DNA from: Ruminococcus sp.
Lineage (GTDB): Bacteria; Bacillota; Clostridia; Oscillospirales; Ruminococcaceae
DNA length: 36,670 nt
Assembly: GCA_017935865.1 (NCBI GenBank)
Contig: JAGBGT010000074.1
Coordinates: forward strand, 1 to 36,670
Direction: 5' to 3'
Both the position numbers and the translations under genes were made by a program. How positions within the stretch are numbered: the first letter of the stretch is position 1; each line of letters opens with the position of its first letter. Under the pieces are notes generated by a model. That model ran no database searches. It was not told the origin of the DNA and was given only the letters and a program-made list of their open reading frames with translations. Shown one piece after another: positions 8,451-17,235 of the stretch.

Positions 8451-10758
8451 TATTACCGTTTATCGCCTCCAGGCTCACTGACTCACCTCTTTGCAACTGG
8501 GAGGCGATCATCATTTTCGCCAGACGGTTCTCCACCAGCTCGGTTATCCGCCGCTTCACCGACCGCACTCCGTATCTGGAAACATCCTTTGCGGCGGCAA
8601 CGGCTTCTACCACATCCTCGCCGTAACTTATCCCGATACCAAGGCTCTCCGCCCTGCCGCGCAGCTCCCGGAGAGCCTTGTCGCTTATTTTAAGGATATC
8701 CTCCTTTTCCAGACTGCGGAATGTTATTATTTCATCTATTCTGCCGGTAAACTCGGTGGTGAAGCTCTCCCGGACTGCTTCCTCCGTCCTGCGGTCAGAC
8801 GTTCTTTCGGCGCTGCCGAATCCGGGAATATGATGATTTTTGTCATCCGCCCCCACATTGGAGGTCATGATGATAATGGCATTTCTGAAACTGACCTTGC
8901 GCATGGAGGAATCCGTCAGCGTACCGTAATCCAGGATTTGCAGCATGATGTTCAGAACCTCCCTGTCCGCCTTTTCGATCTCGTCGAAAAGCACCAGTGA
9001 GTAGGGATTACGCCGTATTCTGTCACAGAGACTTCCGTTTTTGTCGTCGTAGCCCGCATATCCGGGAGGCGCGCCGATAAGCTTAGATACCGCGTGCTTC
9101 TCCATAAACTCAGACATATCTACACGAACGAGATTTTTCTCCGAACCGTAAAGCTGCTCCGCCAAAGCCCGTGCAAGCTCCGTTTTTCCCACTCCGGAGG
9201 GTCCGGCAAAGAGGAACGAGACTATCGGCTTGTTCATCTCACGCAGTCCCGACCGCGCCCGGAATACCGCCTCCGTCACCTTTCTCACAGCCTCTTCGTG
9301 ACCTATTACACGCTCAGAAAGCTTCCTCTCCAGCTCGCTGAGCTGCATTTTATCCTCCGCCGTTATTTTCCCAACGGGAATACCTGTTTTCGCCGAAACC
9401 ACTGCCGTCAGGTCTTCTGCCGTAAGAATCGGAGGCTCGGATTCTCCTATTATTCTGCTCAGTCCTTTCAGGCTGAATTTGCTGCCGCCAAGCTCCAGAT
9501 ATTCCGTGTCCGTCTTGACTTTTCTGGTGCTGCACCTTATTTTTGCCCTGGCGCAGGCTTCGTCCAGGACGTCGATAGCTTTATCCGGGAGAAACCGCTC
9601 ATTGATATAACGAACCGCCAGCTTCACGGAAAGGTCTATCATCTCGTCCGGAATTTCAATGCCGTGATAATTTTCATACCGGCTTTTCAGTCCGCGTATT
9701 ATCTCCACACATGAGGAACTGTCCGGCTCGCTGACCTGCACCGGCTGAAAACGCCGCTCCAGAGCCGCGTCCTTCTCGAACGTTCCGGCATACTCCTCAA
9801 AGGTCGTCGCCCCGATGATCTGCAATTCACCGCGGGCAAGCCTGGGTTTCATAATATTCGCCGCATCCATTGCGCCCTCCGCCGCGCCTGCCCCGACTAT
9901 GGTGTGTATCTCGTCAATGAACAGGATCACATTTCCTGCGCTGACAGCCTCATCCATGCACGCTTTTACACGCTCCTCAAAATCTCCCCGGTACTTCGCT
10001 CCGGACAGCATGGCGGCGAAGTCCAGGGCAAAAATATACTTATTTTTCAGGCTGTCCGGCACAAGTCCGCGGACAAAAAGCTCCGCCACGCCCTCCACAA
10101 TAGCAGTTTTTCCCACGCCTGCCTCCCCGATAAGGCAGGGATTGTTCTTATTTCGCCGAACCAGGATTTGCAGCACGCGCTCCACCTCTGACCGTCTGCC
10201 TATCAGGGGATCATTTTTCTTCACCAGCGATATGTCTGTCATATTTCTGCCGTAACGGAAAAGATTGGGCATATGGCTCATTCTCGGCTTCACCGCCTCA
10301 TACAGCTCCTCGTGCAGCTTTCCGGATGCCACGCTCTCCAGACCGCCGCATATAGCGGAAAGGCTGCCTCCTGCATTTCTGATGACGGTGCAGGCGCTGC
10401 ATGAGGATTCTTTTATCATCGCCGCAAGAATATGCTCCGGGGAGACAAGCTTCTTTTTATCTGCGGAGGCAATGGCATAGGCGCTGTCCAGAATACGTTT
10501 CAGAGCCGTTGTAAGATAGCGCATGGTCAGCATAGTCGAATTTCCCTGTCCCACAAGCTGCACCACTGCGCCTCTCAGCTCGTCGTAGGCAACACCGCTG
10601 CCGACCAATATCTCCGCCGCCTGGGTTCTGCCGTCTCTGGCAATGGCAAGAAGCAGATGCTCGCTTCCGACGTAGGTATGCCCCAGCTCCGAGGCGATCT
10701 CCACGGCATCATCTATAAGTGAAGCCGTTCGTCTTGTAAGGTGTTCGCTGTTTATCAT
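8416..10758 (-). CDS. clpC: ClpC-like AAA+ unfoldase without UVR segment
   Basis: Hsp100 ATPase of 780 residues that should unfold proteins for ClpP. N-domain (1 to about 145), AAA1 with Walker A GEAGVGKT (211-218) and Walker B ILFIDE (278-283), TGIPVGK (458-464), AAA2 with Walker A GPSGVGKT (519-526) and Walker B LVLFDE (588-593). Between the AAA modules there is only a short segment: the middle domain with UVR motif of Bacillus ClpC, which binds adaptors, is not visible. The ClpP-docking loop reads PGF (645-647) instead of the usual hydrophobic-G-F. Start: ATG 10758 has AAAGGAGGAGAT in front, better than an upstream ATG at 10866. An extended -10 TGGCATAAT lies at about 10793-10786, but no good -35. 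I found no CtsR or CIRCE box. Could also be named ClpA/ClpE-like; ClpB is excluded by the absence of a coiled-coil domain. Confidence 0.9.
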   Translation of the reverse strand: MINSEHLTRRTASLIDDAVEIASELGHTYVGSEHLLLAIARDGRTQAAEILVGSGVAYDELRGAVVQLVGQGNSTMLTMRYLTTALKRILDSAYAIASADKKKLVSPEHILAAMIKESSCSACTVIRNAGGSLSAICGGLESVASGKLHEELYEAVKPRMSHMPNLFRYGRNMTDISLVKKNDPLIGRRSEVERVLQILVRRNKNNPCLIGEAGVGKTAIVEGVAELFVRGLVPDSLKNKYIFALDFAAMLSGAKYRGDFEERVKACMDEAVSAGNVILFIDEIHTIVGAGAAEGAMDAANIMKPRLARGELQIIGATTFEEYAGTFEKDAALERRFQPVQVSEPDSSSCVEIIRGLKSRYENYHGIEIPDEMIDLSVKLAVRYINERFLPDKAIDVLDEACARAKIRCSTRKVKTDTEYLELGGSKFSLKGLSRIIGESEPPILTAEDLTAVVSAKTGIPVGKITAEDKMQLSELERKLSERVIGHEEAVRKVTEAVFRARSGLREMNKPIVSFLFAGPSGVGKTELARALAEQLYGSEKNLVRVDMSEFMEKHAVSKLIGAPPGYAGYDDKNGSLCDRIRRNPYSLVLFDEIEKADREVLNIMLQILDYGTLTDSSMRKVSFRNAIIIMTSNVGADDKNHHIPGFGSAERTSDRRTEEAVRESFTTEFTGRIDEIITFRSLEKEDILKISDKALRELRGRAESLGIGISYGEDVVEAVAAAKDVSRYGVRSVKRRITELVENRLAKMMIASQLQRGESVSLEAINGNIKILKNEAVCS

Positions 10759-10840
10759 ATTATCTCCTCCTTTTTCCATATTAATATTATGCCACTTCCT
10801 CCCTGCGATAACAGTCGAAAAAAAATTTCTTACAGATTTT

Positions 10841-10869
10841 TTGTAACATTTTTTTTGCCATGTCATAAT
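10841..10869 (+). promoter_or_regulatory. Promoter of the cysteine-rich peptide gene
   Basis: TTGTAA (10841-10846), 17-base spacer, CATAAT (10864-10869). Leader about 50 bases. It diverges from the clpC-like gene. Confidence 0.55.
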
Positions 10870-10927
10870 ATGGAGTATGAAACGCGAATGAAGCGGTTCA
10901 AATACATCTCAAAAGGAGAACTTAATT

Positions 10928-11083
10928 ATGTGTAACTCTTGTTTTGGCGGCAGCAACTGCACCTGGATCATCCTCCTCATCCTCATCTTCCTGGCATTCT
11001 CCAACTGTGGCTGCGGCAACAACAACGGCTGCGGCTGTGGAAACGCAAGGGACAACGACTGTGGCTGCAGCTGCGGATGCTGA
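10928..11083 (+). CDS. 51-residue cysteine-rich single-span membrane peptide
   Basis: A small gene with its own promoter, a strong AGGAG at 10914-10918 nine bases before the ATG, and an intrinsic terminator 15 bases after the stop. The peptide starts MCNSCFGGSNC, then has one hydrophobic segment (about 12-24, TWIILLILIFLAF) and a tail made almost only of Cys, Gly and Asn (27-51) ending CGCSCGC. Eleven of 51 residues are cysteine. The shape recalls small YjcZ-type peptides of sporulating Firmicutes, but I do not recognise the family. Cysteine pairs could bind metal or form disulfides; both are inference. A 62-codon reading frame overlapping it in another frame has no ribosome site and is not real. 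Confidence 0.85.
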   Translation: MCNSCFGGSNCTWIILLILIFLAFSNCGCGNNNGCGCGNARDNDCGCSCGC

Positions 11084-11097
11084 TTCTGCGCTAAGGG

Positions 11098-11127
11098 AAA
11101 AGGGGCTTGAAAAAGCCCCTTTTTTCT
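11098..11127 (+). terminator. Terminator of the cysteine-rich peptide gene
   Basis: Perfect hairpin with arms AAGGGGCTT (11100-11108) and AAGCCCCTT (11113-11121), loop GAAA, then a run of six T. Textbook intrinsic terminator. Confidence 0.93.
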
Positions 11128-11151
11128 TGTAAAAAAAATTTTGATAAACAT

Positions 11152-11188
11152 CGGGATTCCAAAGGGACTCCGTCCCTTTGGAATCCCG
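11152..11188. repeat. Single palindrome between convergent genes
   Basis: Perfect inverted repeat with two 17-base arms and loop TCC; the inner part CCAAAGGGAC is shared with modules of the three mosaics. It lies between the cysteine-rich peptide terminator and the stop of clpX. On the minus strand it is followed after some 20 bases by a T-rich stretch, so it may end clpX transcripts. Confidence 0.85.
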
Positions 11189-11192
11189 GCTA

Positions 11193-12473
11193 TTATTGCT
11201 GCCCGATCACCCTATTCTTACTGTCCATAAGCATAGGCTGAGCCTCATCCACCACGCACTCCCTGGTTATAACCACCTGCGTAATGCTGGAATCAGACGG
11301 CACAACATACATCGACTTCATAAGAATCCCCTCAAGTATCGACCGCAGACCTCTCGCTCCGGTCTTTTGCTTGATAGCCTTCTTGGCAATCTCCATAAGC
11401 GCGTCGTCGTCGATCTCCAGCTCAACTCCGTCGTACCTGAACAGCTTCTTGTACTGCTTCATCAGTGCATTTTTCGGCTCTGTGAGGATTCTCACCAGCG
11501 ACTCCTCGTCAAGCTCTTCAAGAACAGAGATCACCGGGAGACGTCCCACAAATTCCGGAACCATGCCGAACTTCACCAGATCCTTCGGGATAACCTGCTT
11601 GAAGACGTTATTCTTCTCCTCACGAACCGCCTTTATCTCGCCGCCGAATCCGATAGGCGACTTGCCTATACGGTTCTGGATGAGCCGCTCCAAGCCGTCG
11701 AATGCTCCGCCGCAAATGAACAGGATATTTCTTGTGTCTATCTGGAGCACCTCCTGGTTCGGATGCTTTCTTCCGCCCTGGGGAGGTACATTTGAAACCG
11801 TGCCCTCGATTATTTTCAGAAGAGCCTGCTGTACGCCCTCGCCGCTTACATCGCGGGTAAGGGAGGTGTTTTCCGACTTTCTCGCGATTTTGTCGATCTC
11901 ATCAATGTAAATGATTCCCTTTTCCGCCGCCTTGATATCGTAGTCCGCAGCCTGAATAAGACGCAGTAGGACATTTTCAACATCGTCGCCGACATATCCG
12001 GCTTCTGTAACCGTAGTAGCGTCAGCGATAGCAAAGGGCACATTCAGCAGCTTGGCAAGAGTCTGCGCCAGAAAAGTCTTTCCCACACCTGTAGGGCCAA
12101 GGAGCAGAACATTGCTCTTTTGCAGCTCAACGCCGTCGTCGCTCTTCGCCTCGCCCTTTTCCTGGCTGATGATACGCTTATAGTGATTGTAAACGGCAAC
12201 CGCAAGAGAGATCTTCGCGTCGTCCTGACCGATAACATGCTCGTCCAGGTACGCCTTGATCTCAGCCGGCTTCATCAGATTCATCTCCGAAAGATTGCCC
12301 TTTTTTCCGTTCTCGGCGCTTTTTTTCTGCGCCTTTGTCACTGCCGGCCCGAAAAGCATCTCATAGCAATAAACAACACACTCGTCGCAGATATTTGAAT
12401 TTCCGGCGGAGAACATACTGTTGACCTTGTTTTCGCCTTTTCCGCAAAAACTGCATGACTTAAATCCTGCCAT
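11193..12473 (-). CDS. clpX: ClpX, ATPase subunit of ClpXP protease
   Basis: Full-length ClpX (426 residues), the hexameric unfoldase feeding ClpP. N-terminal zinc domain with Cys7, Cys10, Cys29 and Cys32; Walker A GPTGVGKT (126-133); Walker B IIYIDE (187-192); and the ClpP-docking loop IGF (274-276). Eight bases behind clpP, in the order tig-clpP-clpX that is common in many bacteria, so the chaperone and protease are probably cotranscribed. Together with the clpC-like gene this gives ClpP two possible partners in the window. A palindrome follows the stop. Confidence 0.98.
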   Translation of the reverse strand: MAGFKSCSFCGKGENKVNSMFSAGNSNICDECVVYCYEMLFGPAVTKAQKKSAENGKKGNLSEMNLMKPAEIKAYLDEHVIGQDDAKISLAVAVYNHYKRIISQEKGEAKSDDGVELQKSNVLLLGPTGVGKTFLAQTLAKLLNVPFAIADATTVTEAGYVGDDVENVLLRLIQAADYDIKAAEKGIIYIDEIDKIARKSENTSLTRDVSGEGVQQALLKIIEGTVSNVPPQGGRKHPNQEVLQIDTRNILFICGGAFDGLERLIQNRIGKSPIGFGGEIKAVREEKNNVFKQVIPKDLVKFGMVPEFVGRLPVISVLEELDEESLVRILTEPKNALMKQYKKLFRYDGVELEIDDDALMEIAKKAIKQKTGARGLRSILEGILMKSMYVVPSDSSITQVVITRECVVDEAQPMLMDSKNRVIGQQ

Positions 12474-12481
12474 GGTAAAAC

Positions 12482-13075
12482 CTACCTTTTCTCTATTACC
12501 TTGTCAATGAGACCATATTCCATAGCCTGCTGTGCCGTCATATAATTGTCGCGCTCGGTGTCGGCTTCTACCTGCTCCAGAGGCTTTCCTGTGTTAAGGG
12601 CGAGAAGCTCGTTCATTTTCTGACGTGTTCTCAGCAGGTGATCGGAGTGGATCTTGATATCGGTACACTGACCGCTGAGTCCGCCTGAGATCAGGGGCTG
12701 ATGAATCATGATCTCACTGTTGGGGAGCGCAAAACGCTTTCCCTTTGCGCCTGCTGCAAGAAGAAATGCGCCCATTGATGCAGCCATTCCTATGCAGATA
12801 GTGGAAACGTCGCACTTGATGTACTGCATGGTGTCATAGATAGCCATTCCGGCGGTTATAGAGCCTCCGGGGCTGTTGATATACAGCGAAATATCCTTTT
12901 CCGTATCCTGACTTTCCAGGAAGAGAAGCTGTGCCACAACAAGACTGGCGGTGGTATCATTTACCTGATCCGAAAGCATGATTATCCTGTCATTGAGAAG
13001 ACGCGAGAAAATATCGTAGGATCTCTCTCCTCTGCCGGTTTGTTCAACTACATAAGGTATAAAGCTCATGTTCAT
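12482..13075 (-). CDS. clpP: ClpP, ATP-dependent protease proteolytic subunit
   Basis: Serine peptidase of 197 residues forming the tetradecameric chamber. Catalytic triad visible: Ser100 in GMAASMG, His125 in MIHQP and Asp172 in ADTERDN. AAGGAC lies upstream of the ATG at 13075. The N-terminus [23 protein letters not shown] is typical and fixes the start. Followed after eight bases by clpX and preceded by tig with a 143-base gap that contains a hairpin. Confidence 0.98.
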   Translation of the reverse strand: MNMSFIPYVVEQTGRGERSYDIFSRLLNDRIIMLSDQVNDTTASLVVAQLLFLESQDTEKDISLYINSPGGSITAGMAIYDTMQYIKCDVSTICIGMAASMGAFLLAAGAKGKRFALPNSEIMIHQPLISGGLSGQCTDIKIHSDHLLRTRQKMNELLALNTGKPLEQVEADTERDNYMTAQQAMEYGLIDKVIEKR

Positions 13076-13170
13076 CGTCCTTTCTATATTTTGTTCAAGG
13101 CAGCGCTGTCCGAAGATCGTGCGGAAGGCACCCTAAAGCTGTCGAAAAATGTTTCTTTGTGTATCTAAAG

Positions 13171-13199
13171 CTATTGCCCCGCAAAAAACGGGACAATAG
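13171..13199 (-). terminator. Hairpin between tig and clpP
   Basis: Arms CTATTGTCCCG and CGGGGCAATAG (one G-U pair) with a T-rich loop. On the minus strand only CTTTAG follows, a weak U-tract, so it may terminate tig partially or protect its 3' end. In the opposite direction TTTTT follows. Confidence 0.45.
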
Positions 13200-13218
13200 T
13201 TTTTATCATATATTACGT

Positions 13219-14520
13219 TTACTCAGCCGCTTCTTCCTCGGAATTGTCAACAACTGCTGACTCAAGAACGAGGTCGAGAGCCTTCTGAACCTTCATATCT
13301 GCCTTATATGACTCAACGTCAATGAATCTCTTGACAGTATCAACGTCCATATTGTTAGCTGCTACGATCTCTCCGAGTCCGTCGTTCAGCTCGTCCTCTG
13401 TGATCTCAAAAGCCTCGATCTCAGCGATCTTCTCAAGAGCAAGTCTGAGCTTGACCTCTCCCTCGGCGCGGTCTCTGTATGTATCTCTGATGGAAGCCTC
13501 GTCCATGCCTGTGTACTGACAGTACAGCTTCAGGCTCATGCCCTGCTGCTGGAGCTGACGGTCGAAACCGCTCATAAGCTGGTCGATCCTCTGCTCATAC
13601 ATACAGTTGGGGATAGGAGAATCCACCTTGTCGATAACCGTCTGGAGAACAGCGTTCTCAAAGGCACTGTCAGCCTGCTTAACGGCTGCATCCTCCAGCT
13701 TAGCCATAATGTCAGCCTTGTACTCGTCTACTGTCTCGAACTCTGTAGCGTCCTTGACCAGATCGTCGTCGATCTCGGGAAGCTCCTCGTAGCTGATAGC
13801 CTTCAGCTTTGTCTTGAATGTAGCCTCCTTGCCGGCGTAATCCTCCATCTGGTAGTTCTCAGGGAATGTTACGACTACGTCGAACTCGTCGCCGATGTTA
13901 TGACCGCAGATCTGATCCTCGAAGCCGGGAATGAACTGTCCGCTGCCGAGCTTGAGGGGATGATCCTCGCCCTTGCCGCCTTCAAATGCCTCGTCGCCGA
14001 AGAAGCCCTCGAAATCAATGATGACCTCGTCATCCATCTGAGCGGCTCTGTCGTCAACGGAAACGATACGTGCGTTCTTCTTTCTGATCATATTGATCTG
14101 CTTCTCAACGTCCTCGTCAGTTATTTCTGCAACCTTCTTGGCAGCCTTGATGCCCTTGTAGTCAGCGATCTCGATAACGGGCTTTGTAACGCAGACAGCC
14201 TTCAGTTCAACGCCTGTAGCCTTGTCCACGGAAGTAACCTCAACGTTGGGTCTGTCAACGATCTCGATGCCTGTCTCAGCGATAGCCTTGTCCAGCTCCG
14301 GTCCAAGGAGAGAATTGATAGCGCCCTCGTAGAATGCGCCCTCGCCGAACTCTCTCTCTGCAAGCTTTCTTGGAACCTTGCCCTTACGGAAGCCCTTGAT
14401 CTGGATATTTTTCTTCTGGCGCTGATACTCATTTTCAACGGCAGTCTCGAAGGTTTCGGCATCGATAGTGATGACAAGCTCCGTTGTGTTTACATCTGTC
14501 TTGTTTGATGATTTTAACAT
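13219..14520 (-). CDS. tig: Trigger factor, ribosome-bound chaperone
   Basis: Peptidyl-prolyl isomerase and chaperone of 433 residues that meets nascent chains at the ribosome exit. The ribosome-binding signature GFRKGKVP (43-50) is intact, followed by an FKBP-type isomerase domain (about 155-240) and a helical C-terminal chaperone domain rich in charged residues, ending in an acidic tail. GGAGG precedes the ATG at 14520. Own promoter at 14582-14610. First gene of a likely tig-clpP-clpX unit. Confidence 0.98.
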   Translation of the reverse strand: MLKSSNKTDVNTTELVITIDAETFETAVENEYQRQKKNIQIKGFRKGKVPRKLAEREFGEGAFYEGAINSLLGPELDKAIAETGIEIVDRPNVEVTSVDKATGVELKAVCVTKPVIEIADYKGIKAAKKVAEITDEDVEKQINMIRKKNARIVSVDDRAAQMDDEVIIDFEGFFGDEAFEGGKGEDHPLKLGSGQFIPGFEDQICGHNIGDEFDVVVTFPENYQMEDYAGKEATFKTKLKAISYEELPEIDDDLVKDATEFETVDEYKADIMAKLEDAAVKQADSAFENAVLQTVIDKVDSPIPNCMYEQRIDQLMSGFDRQLQQQGMSLKLYCQYTGMDEASIRDTYRDRAEGEVKLRLALEKIAEIEAFEITEDELNDGLGEIVAANNMDVDTVKRFIDVESYKADMKVQKALDLVLESAVVDNSEEEAAE

Positions 14521-14581
14521 AATGATCCTCCATTAATATATACTGATGCTGTTAATACACCTAAATTATAATACCTGAAAT

Positions 14582-14610
14582 ATTATATCACATTTTGGAT
14601 TTTTTTTCAA
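14582..14610 (-). promoter_or_regulatory. Promoter of tig
   Basis: Minus strand TTGAAA (14610-14605), 17-base spacer, TATAAT (14587-14582) with TGTGA in front (extended -10). A second TATAAT-like box lies about 15 bases further downstream. Confidence 0.85.
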
Positions 14611-14655
14611 TCAGTTTCTATGCTGCCGGCTCCTACTTCTCCGATTTTAACATTT

Positions 14656-15348
14656 TTACATAACTTTTTCCGGCTTAAACTGTATATAATCACCTGAAAT
14701 GAGATGAAAATTGATGTCGTCGTAGGTATTCGTCACACAGAGTCCGTGAGCCGAACGTCCGTGTACGTGACCATAGTAACATTCCCTGATCTTATACCTG
14801 TAAAGTATCCCGAGAATGTCATAATTGAAATTCGAGCCGAAAATCGGCGGATAGTGCATGAAAACGATTGGTTCAAGCCCTGCGTTCACAGCGGATTTGA
14901 TTGAGGTCTCCAGCCTCTGGACCTCACGGCGCAGAACCTTTTCATCCTGGGTCTCTCCGGGCATATTCACCCAGCCCCGCGTACCGCATATGCCGTAATT
15001 TCCGTAGGCATAGTGATTGTTGTGGAGTATTTTTATAGTATCGAAGCCCTCTTCCGCCAGAAAATCCTCCATTTTTTTCATCGTCACCCACCAGTAGTCA
15101 TGGTTGCCTTTCAGGACGATCTTCTGCCCGGGAAGCTCATTTATAAAGCGGAGATCCGGCGCTGCCTGCTGCAGGCTCATGCCCCAGGAGATGTCTCCGG
15201 CAAGCACAACGGTGTCCTCCGGCTTGACGGTATCAAGCCAGTTCTTCTCTATTTTTTCCTGATAATCGCCCCAGCCGGCAAATATGCTCATGGTCTTTGA
15301 CGGATCGCTGAAACAAAGATGCAGGTCTCCTATTACATAAAGCGACAT
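14656..15348 (-). CDS. Calcineurin-like metallophosphoesterase
   Basis: Cytoplasmic phosphoesterase of 230 residues. The dinuclear metal site is complete: GDLH (7-10), GDISW (51-55), GNHD (81-84), His165 in FMHYPP and GHVHG (193-197). The target could be a nucleotide, a phosphoprotein or another phosphoester; sequence does not decide. Seven bases downstream of thrC, in the same operon, without a clear ribosome site of its own, so it probably depends on coupled translation. No clear terminator follows. Confidence 0.92.
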   Translation of the reverse strand: MSLYVIGDLHLCFSDPSKTMSIFAGWGDYQEKIEKNWLDTVKPEDTVVLAGDISWGMSLQQAAPDLRFINELPGQKIVLKGNHDYWWVTMKKMEDFLAEEGFDTIKILHNNHYAYGNYGICGTRGWVNMPGETQDEKVLRREVQRLETSIKSAVNAGLEPIVFMHYPPIFGSNFNYDILGILYRYKIRECYYGHVHGRSAHGLCVTNTYDDINFHLISGDYIQFKPEKVM

Positions 15349-15355
15349 AGGGCTA

Positions 15356-16849
15356 TCAAAGTCCCAGCCTGCCCAGAACGTAAGCCTTCTGCTCCGATTT
15401 ATCTATAACATCGCAGAAACGCTCGGGCTTATTTTTCAGATCGGCAAGGGCAGCCGGAACGGGAATATCCGAAAGCTCGGCGATCCTGTCAACCTTGGCA
15501 TACTCGTCCATATCGGACTTTCCGCCCTCCAGAGCCTCCAGAACAGCCTCGCTGAACTTGTAGGGGCTTGCCGTAGAAGCGATGACCGTCTTGGTAGTGT
15601 CGCCTGTAGCAGCCTTGTAGTCGTTGTAGACCTTTACTGCAACTGCCGTGTGGGTATCGCAGGTGTAGGAATACTTCTCATAGATATCATGTATCGTTGC
15701 CTTTGTCTGCTCGTCATCGCAGAATCCGGCGCAGAACTCCTCGTTCAGCTTCGCCTTTACGTCGTCGCTGACTTCATATCTTCCCTCACTTGAAAGCTTG
15801 CCGAACCATTCTCTGATAACAGCATCGTTTCTGTCCGTCATGAGATACAGCAGTCTTTCAAGATTGCTGGAAATGAGGATATCCATTGAGGGCGACACTG
15901 TGGCGTAGAACTGTCTGTTTCTGTCGTAAACGCCCGTGTTGATAAAATCAGTCAGCACGTTGTTGATATTGGAAGCGCAGATGAGCTTATTCACCGGAAC
16001 TCCCATGTGCTTAGCGTAGTAGGCAGCCAGGATATTGCCGAAATTGCCCGTGGGAACGACAATATTTATCTTCTCGCCCAGCTCGATCTCCTCGTCCTTG
16101 ACCAGCTCTGCATAGGCGGAAACGTAGTAAACAATCTGCGGAACAAGACGTCCCCAGTTAATTGAGTTCGCGCTGGAGAAAACCATGCCCTTATCGCCGA
16201 GAGCAGCCTTGACAGCCTCGTCGGTGAAGATAGCCTTAACGCCGTTCTGACAGTCGTCAAAGTTGCCCTTGATAGCGCAGACTCCGACGTTTTCGCCATC
16301 CTGAGTTTTCATCTGACGCTTCTGCATGGAGCTTACGCCGTCCTCCGGGTAGAACACCATGATAGATGTGCCGGGAACATCCTTGAATCCCTCCAGAGCA
16401 GCCTTGCCGGTGTCGCCGGAGGTGGCAACAAGGATCACGATCTTCTTGCCCAGGTCAATCTTCTTGGCGGATGTTGTCAGAAAGTAGGGAAGTATCTGAA
16501 GAGCCATGTCCTTGAACGCGCAGGTCGGGCCGTGCCACAGCTCCAGCATATATGTACCGTCGAAGAGGTGAGCGATCTCCGCAATGCTCTCCGTCTCGAA
16601 ATTTTTCACAGAATAGGCGTTATCAGTGCAGTAATGTATCTCCGCATCAGTAAAATCCGTCAGGAACTTTGAAAAGACGAAAGCAGCTCTGTCAGCGTAC
16701 TTCATCTCCCCTACCGCTTTGATCTCGTCAAGCGTGACCGCAGGTATCTCCTCGGGGACAAAAAGTCCGCCCTCCGCAGAAATTCCCTGAGTTATAGCCT
16801 CTGCACTGCTGACCTTAACTTCACTGTTTCTTGTACTGTTGTAAAACAT
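15356..16849 (-). CDS. thrC: Threonine synthase
   Basis: PLP enzyme of 497 residues turning O-phosphohomoserine into threonine. It is the long, yeast- and enterobacteria-like form. The cofactor lysine is Lys113 in CAFKDMALQ, and the phosphate-binding ATSGDTGKAALEG follows near 143-155. AAGGGTGAT lies before the ATG. Only 11 bases separate it from the yraN stop, so no T-box or attenuator fits in front of it; expression must come from the upstream rplS-lepB-type operon. Confidence 0.97.
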   Translation of the reverse strand: MFYNSTRNSEVKVSSAEAITQGISAEGGLFVPEEIPAVTLDEIKAVGEMKYADRAAFVFSKFLTDFTDAEIHYCTDNAYSVKNFETESIAEIAHLFDGTYMLELWHGPTCAFKDMALQILPYFLTTSAKKIDLGKKIVILVATSGDTGKAALEGFKDVPGTSIMVFYPEDGVSSMQKRQMKTQDGENVGVCAIKGNFDDCQNGVKAIFTDEAVKAALGDKGMVFSSANSINWGRLVPQIVYYVSAYAELVKDEEIELGEKINIVVPTGNFGNILAAYYAKHMGVPVNKLICASNINNVLTDFINTGVYDRNRQFYATVSPSMDILISSNLERLLYLMTDRNDAVIREWFGKLSSEGRYEVSDDVKAKLNEEFCAGFCDDEQTKATIHDIYEKYSYTCDTHTAVAVKVYNDYKAATGDTTKTVIASTASPYKFSEAVLEALEGGKSDMDEYAKVDRIAELSDIPVPAALADLKNKPERFCDVIDKSEQKAYVLGRLGL

Positions 16850-16860
16850 AGAATCACCCT

Positions 16861-17235
16861 TTAAAATTTAAATTCTGTTGTATCGTAAGCGTTTTGTATA
16901 TAATCAATGCTCAGCACCCTGCTGCCGCTGATTATCACCTGTGCGATATCGAAACGCGGCTGCAAATTATTGGGATGCCTGGTGCAGAAATCAACGGCTG
17001 TTCTGATGATAAGCCCCTTTTTCCGCTTGTTTACGGCATCAAAGCCGCTCACCAAACTGTCCTGCTTCCGCGTCTTGACCTCAACAAATGCAATAAACTC
17101 GTTGTTTACGGCGATAATGTCGATCTCGCCGCCCTTTATCCGGTAGTTCCGCTCCGCTATCTCGTAGCCCTGTCTGATAAGATAGCTGCAAACCGCGTCC
17201 TCGCCGAAAAAGCCTGTTTCAGTTCTGCTATTCAC
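16861..17235 (-). CDS. YraN family endonuclease-like protein (UPF0102)
   Basis: About 124 residues with the restriction-endonuclease-like core of the YraN family: GGEIDIIA followed by FVEVKTRK, the acidic and Lys residues of a PD-(D/E)xK site. Precise role unknown; family members are linked by context to DNA repair or Holliday junctions. The start is uncertain. TTG at 17247 and GTG at 17244 have no ribosome site; GTG at 17235 has GGTGA five bases upstream and was chosen. Overlaps the 3' end of rnhB by eight bases, the usual neighbour order in Firmicutes. Confidence 0.88.
   Translation of the reverse strand: MNSRTETGFFGEDAVCSYLIRQGYEIAERNYRIKGGEIDIIAVNNEFIAFVEVKTRKQDSLVSGFDAVNKRKKGLIIRTAVDFCTRHPNNLQPRFDIAQVIISGSRVLSIDYIQNAYDTTEFKF

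Noticed and set aside
10759..10866. N-terminal extension of the clpC-like protein
   Set aside because: The added residues include the ribosome site region; AAAGGAGGAGAT is correctly spaced only for ATG 10758.
10759..10927. CtsR or CIRCE heat-shock operator for clp genes
   Set aside because: No GGTCAAA tandem repeat or TTAGCACTC inverted repeat is present in the gap or before clpP and clpX.
16850..16860. T-box or attenuator before thrC
   Set aside because: Only 11 bases separate yraN and thrC; nothing fits.
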